Assembly: GCF_001005725.1 (NCBI RefSeq)
Contig: NZ_LBIC01000005.1
Location: 112,001-176,000, forward strand
Reading direction: 5' to 3'
From: Sphingobium chungbukense
GTDB taxonomy: Bacteria; Pseudomonadota; Alphaproteobacteria; Sphingomonadales; Sphingomonadaceae
DNA length: 64,000 nucleotides
Part shown: piece by piece, positions 62,766 through 64,000 of the stretch
Layout of the letters: every line of letters starts with the position of its first letter
How positions within the stretch are numbered: the first letter of the stretch is position 1
Notes under the pieces: model-generated
What the model saw: only the letters and a program-made list of their open reading frames with translations
What the model was told of the DNA's origin: nothing
Database searches by the model: none
Program-made: the position numbers and the translations under genes

Positions 62766-64000
62766 TCAGAACTTGATCGACGCTTCCACGCCGTAGGTGC
62801 GCGGCGCGTTGAAGTTGCCATAGTCGCCCAGCACGTTGGCGATGCTGCCGTTCGACACGCTGGTGGTGGGAGCGGCGGGCAGGCTGTTCGACGGATCGCG
62901 GCGGAACACATATTGCTCGTTGAACAGGTTGCGGCCCCAGAGGCTGAGCGTCAGGTTGCGGCCATGGCCGGTGCCGATGTCGGCGAGCGAGATGCGGCCG
63001 TTGAAGATCAGCGAGCTGTCATTCTTCGTGGCGAACTGGTCGAAGGCCTGGGTGGCCTGCGAATAGTTGCCGTCGAAGTGGAACTTCAGCTTCGTGTCGC
63101 CGCCGCCGATCGGCAGGGCATAGTCGATCGACCCGCTCGCGGCGTTGCGCGGCGTGAAGACGATGTAGAAGTTCTGATAGACGCTGGTCGACGCACCCGT
63201 CGTATCCGTGGCGGTGATCTTCACCGGCGGGATCTTCGTATAGGTGTAGGCGTAGGATGCATTCAGCGTCAGCCCGTCGATCGGCTCGACGGTCAGGTCA
63301 GCCTCAATACCGCGGATCTTGGTGATGCCGGGCGCGTTGATGGTGACGAGGTTGTTGAAGCTGCTGGTCCCGACGAACTGGATCGAGCTGATGTCGACCT
63401 GGCTGTTCTTGCGGTCCATGATGTAGCCGGCCAGGTTGAAGCGGGCACGATTGTTCCAGAAGTCCGACTTCAGGCCGACTTCGTAGGACTTCACGTCTTC
63501 AGGGTTGAAGGCCTGATAGTTGGACGTGCGCGAGCTGGCGCCGCCGGCGCGATAGCCGGTCGCATATTTGGCGTAGACATGCAGGCCGTTGCTGACGTCA
63601 TAGGCGACGGTCGCCATCGGGTTGAAGCGGTTCCAGGTGGCGTCCAGCGGCTTGTAGCCGACGCTGGCGGCGGGCGGCGTGGTGTCATAGTTGACGTTGC
63701 GCGAATAGTGCAGGACGCCCTTCTTCTCGTCATGCGTGTAGCGGCCGCCCACGGTGATGTGCAGCGCCTCGGTCGCGTTCCAGGTGACCTGGCCATAGGC
63801 GGCGTAGCTCTTGGACCAGACTTCCGAAGCACGGTCGATCGAGCAGCCGTTCACCGCCGAGCCGACGAAGGCCGGGGTGGATGCGGTGCAGAAGGGGATG
63901 CGGACATAGTTGGCGCCGGTGACCACGCCGGCCGCGTTCTTGACGGCAACGGCGCCCATGGAGCTGGGGGTCGCGGCATCGTCGCTGACATGTTCGTTGA
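62766..64000 (-). CDS. TonB-dependent receptor, C-terminal part (runs off the right edge)
   Basis: The last ~411 residues of a receptor; the frame stays open to the window end with NEHVSDDAATPSS before the internal Met at 63959. Barrel strands are clear: VWSKSYAAYGQVTWNATEAL, HITVGGRYTHDEKKG, the sphingomonad-type VYAKYATGYRAGG, KSYEVGLKSDFW and the C-terminal LWGRNLFNEQYVFRR and GVEASIKF. The barrel closely follows the 'pesticin/vitamin-B12 group' receptors used for many aromatic or plant-derived ligands. The plug and signal peptide lie outside the window, so nothing more can be said of its substrate. Confidence 0.92.
   Translation of the reverse strand, partial: NEHVSDDAATPSSMGAVAVKNAAGVVTGANYVRIPFCTASTPAFVGSAVNGCSIDRASEVWSKSYAAYGQVTWNATEALHITVGGRYTHDEKKGVLHYSRNVNYDTTPPAASVGYKPLDATWNRFNPMATVAYDVSNGLHVYAKYATGYRAGGASSRTSNYQAFNPEDVKSYEVGLKSDFWNNRARFNLAGYIMDRKNSQVDISSIQFVGTSSFNNLVTINAPGITKIRGIEADLTVEPIDGLTLNASYAYTYTKIPPVKITATDTTGASTSVYQNFYIVFTPRNAASGSIDYALPIGGGDTKLKFHFDGNYSQATQAFDQFATKNDSSLIFNGRISLADIGTGHGRNLTLSLWGRNLFNEQYVFRRDPSNSLPAAPTTSVSNGSIANVLGDYGNFNAPRTYGVEASIKF

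Overview
The window looks like a chromosomal segment of a sphingomonad (Sphingomonadaceae, Alphaproteobacteria). It is GC-rich, and most of it is packed into short operons with 4-bp stop/start overlaps. It carries five TonB-dependent receptors (one cut by the right edge), a mannonate dehydratase whose active-site spacing matches the Novosphingobium ManD type, a FecI/FecR cassette, an EcfG-type promoter and a palindromic repeat familiar from sphingomonad genomes. I saw no tRNA, rRNA, CRISPR, phage or transposase gene.

Layout. 1-640: the start of a gene leaving on the left, then two adjacent palindromic repeats. 641-8107: two type I sulfatases, a TonB receptor and a TetR regulator, probably a sulfate-ester uptake locus. 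8218-12183: the conserved divergon of a TesA-like lipoprotein esterase and a YbbA/YbbP ABC system. 12240-13205: a candidate sRNA and a 49-residue stress-type membrane protein. 13206-17052: acyl-CoA dehydrogenase, thiolase and a LysR regulator. 17218-22429: a small surface-glycan locus. 22516-26687: an Lrp regulator divergent from putA.

26697-46293 is the most coherent region, a glucuronoxylan locus. GH67 alpha-glucuronidase and two GH3 beta-xylosidases/glucosidases cut the side chain and backbone ends. An MFS permease imports the uronate. UxaC, a UxuB-like reductase and ManD convert it to 2-keto-3-deoxygluconate. A TonB receptor, a GH35-type enzyme and an SGNH esterase complete the set. A LacI regulator lies at one end, and two near-identical 14-bp palindromes, one in the divergent GH67/GH3 promoter and one in the receptor promoter, are its likely operators.

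46468-50506 holds a tandem PilZ protein, a glycogen-debranching-type enzyme and a GT4 glycosyltransferase. The gap 50507-51070 contains a 26-residue membrane microprotein behind an exact EcfG-type stress promoter and, on the other strand, a compact sRNA candidate with a strong terminator. 51071-56469 holds methylmalonate-semialdehyde dehydrogenase and, divergently, a TonB receptor plus a nucleotide-pyrophosphatase-type enzyme with a PHO-box-like site upstream. 56542-62450 is a FecI-FecR-FecA-like cassette followed by a two-component system. A REP palindrome, a terminator and the C-terminal part of another TonB receptor close the window.

I did not find one spectacular new multi-gene system. 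The best candidates for undescribed biology are the two sRNA candidates, the stress microprotein, the predicted LacI regulon and a repeat that encloses the ribosome-binding site of the uronate permease.
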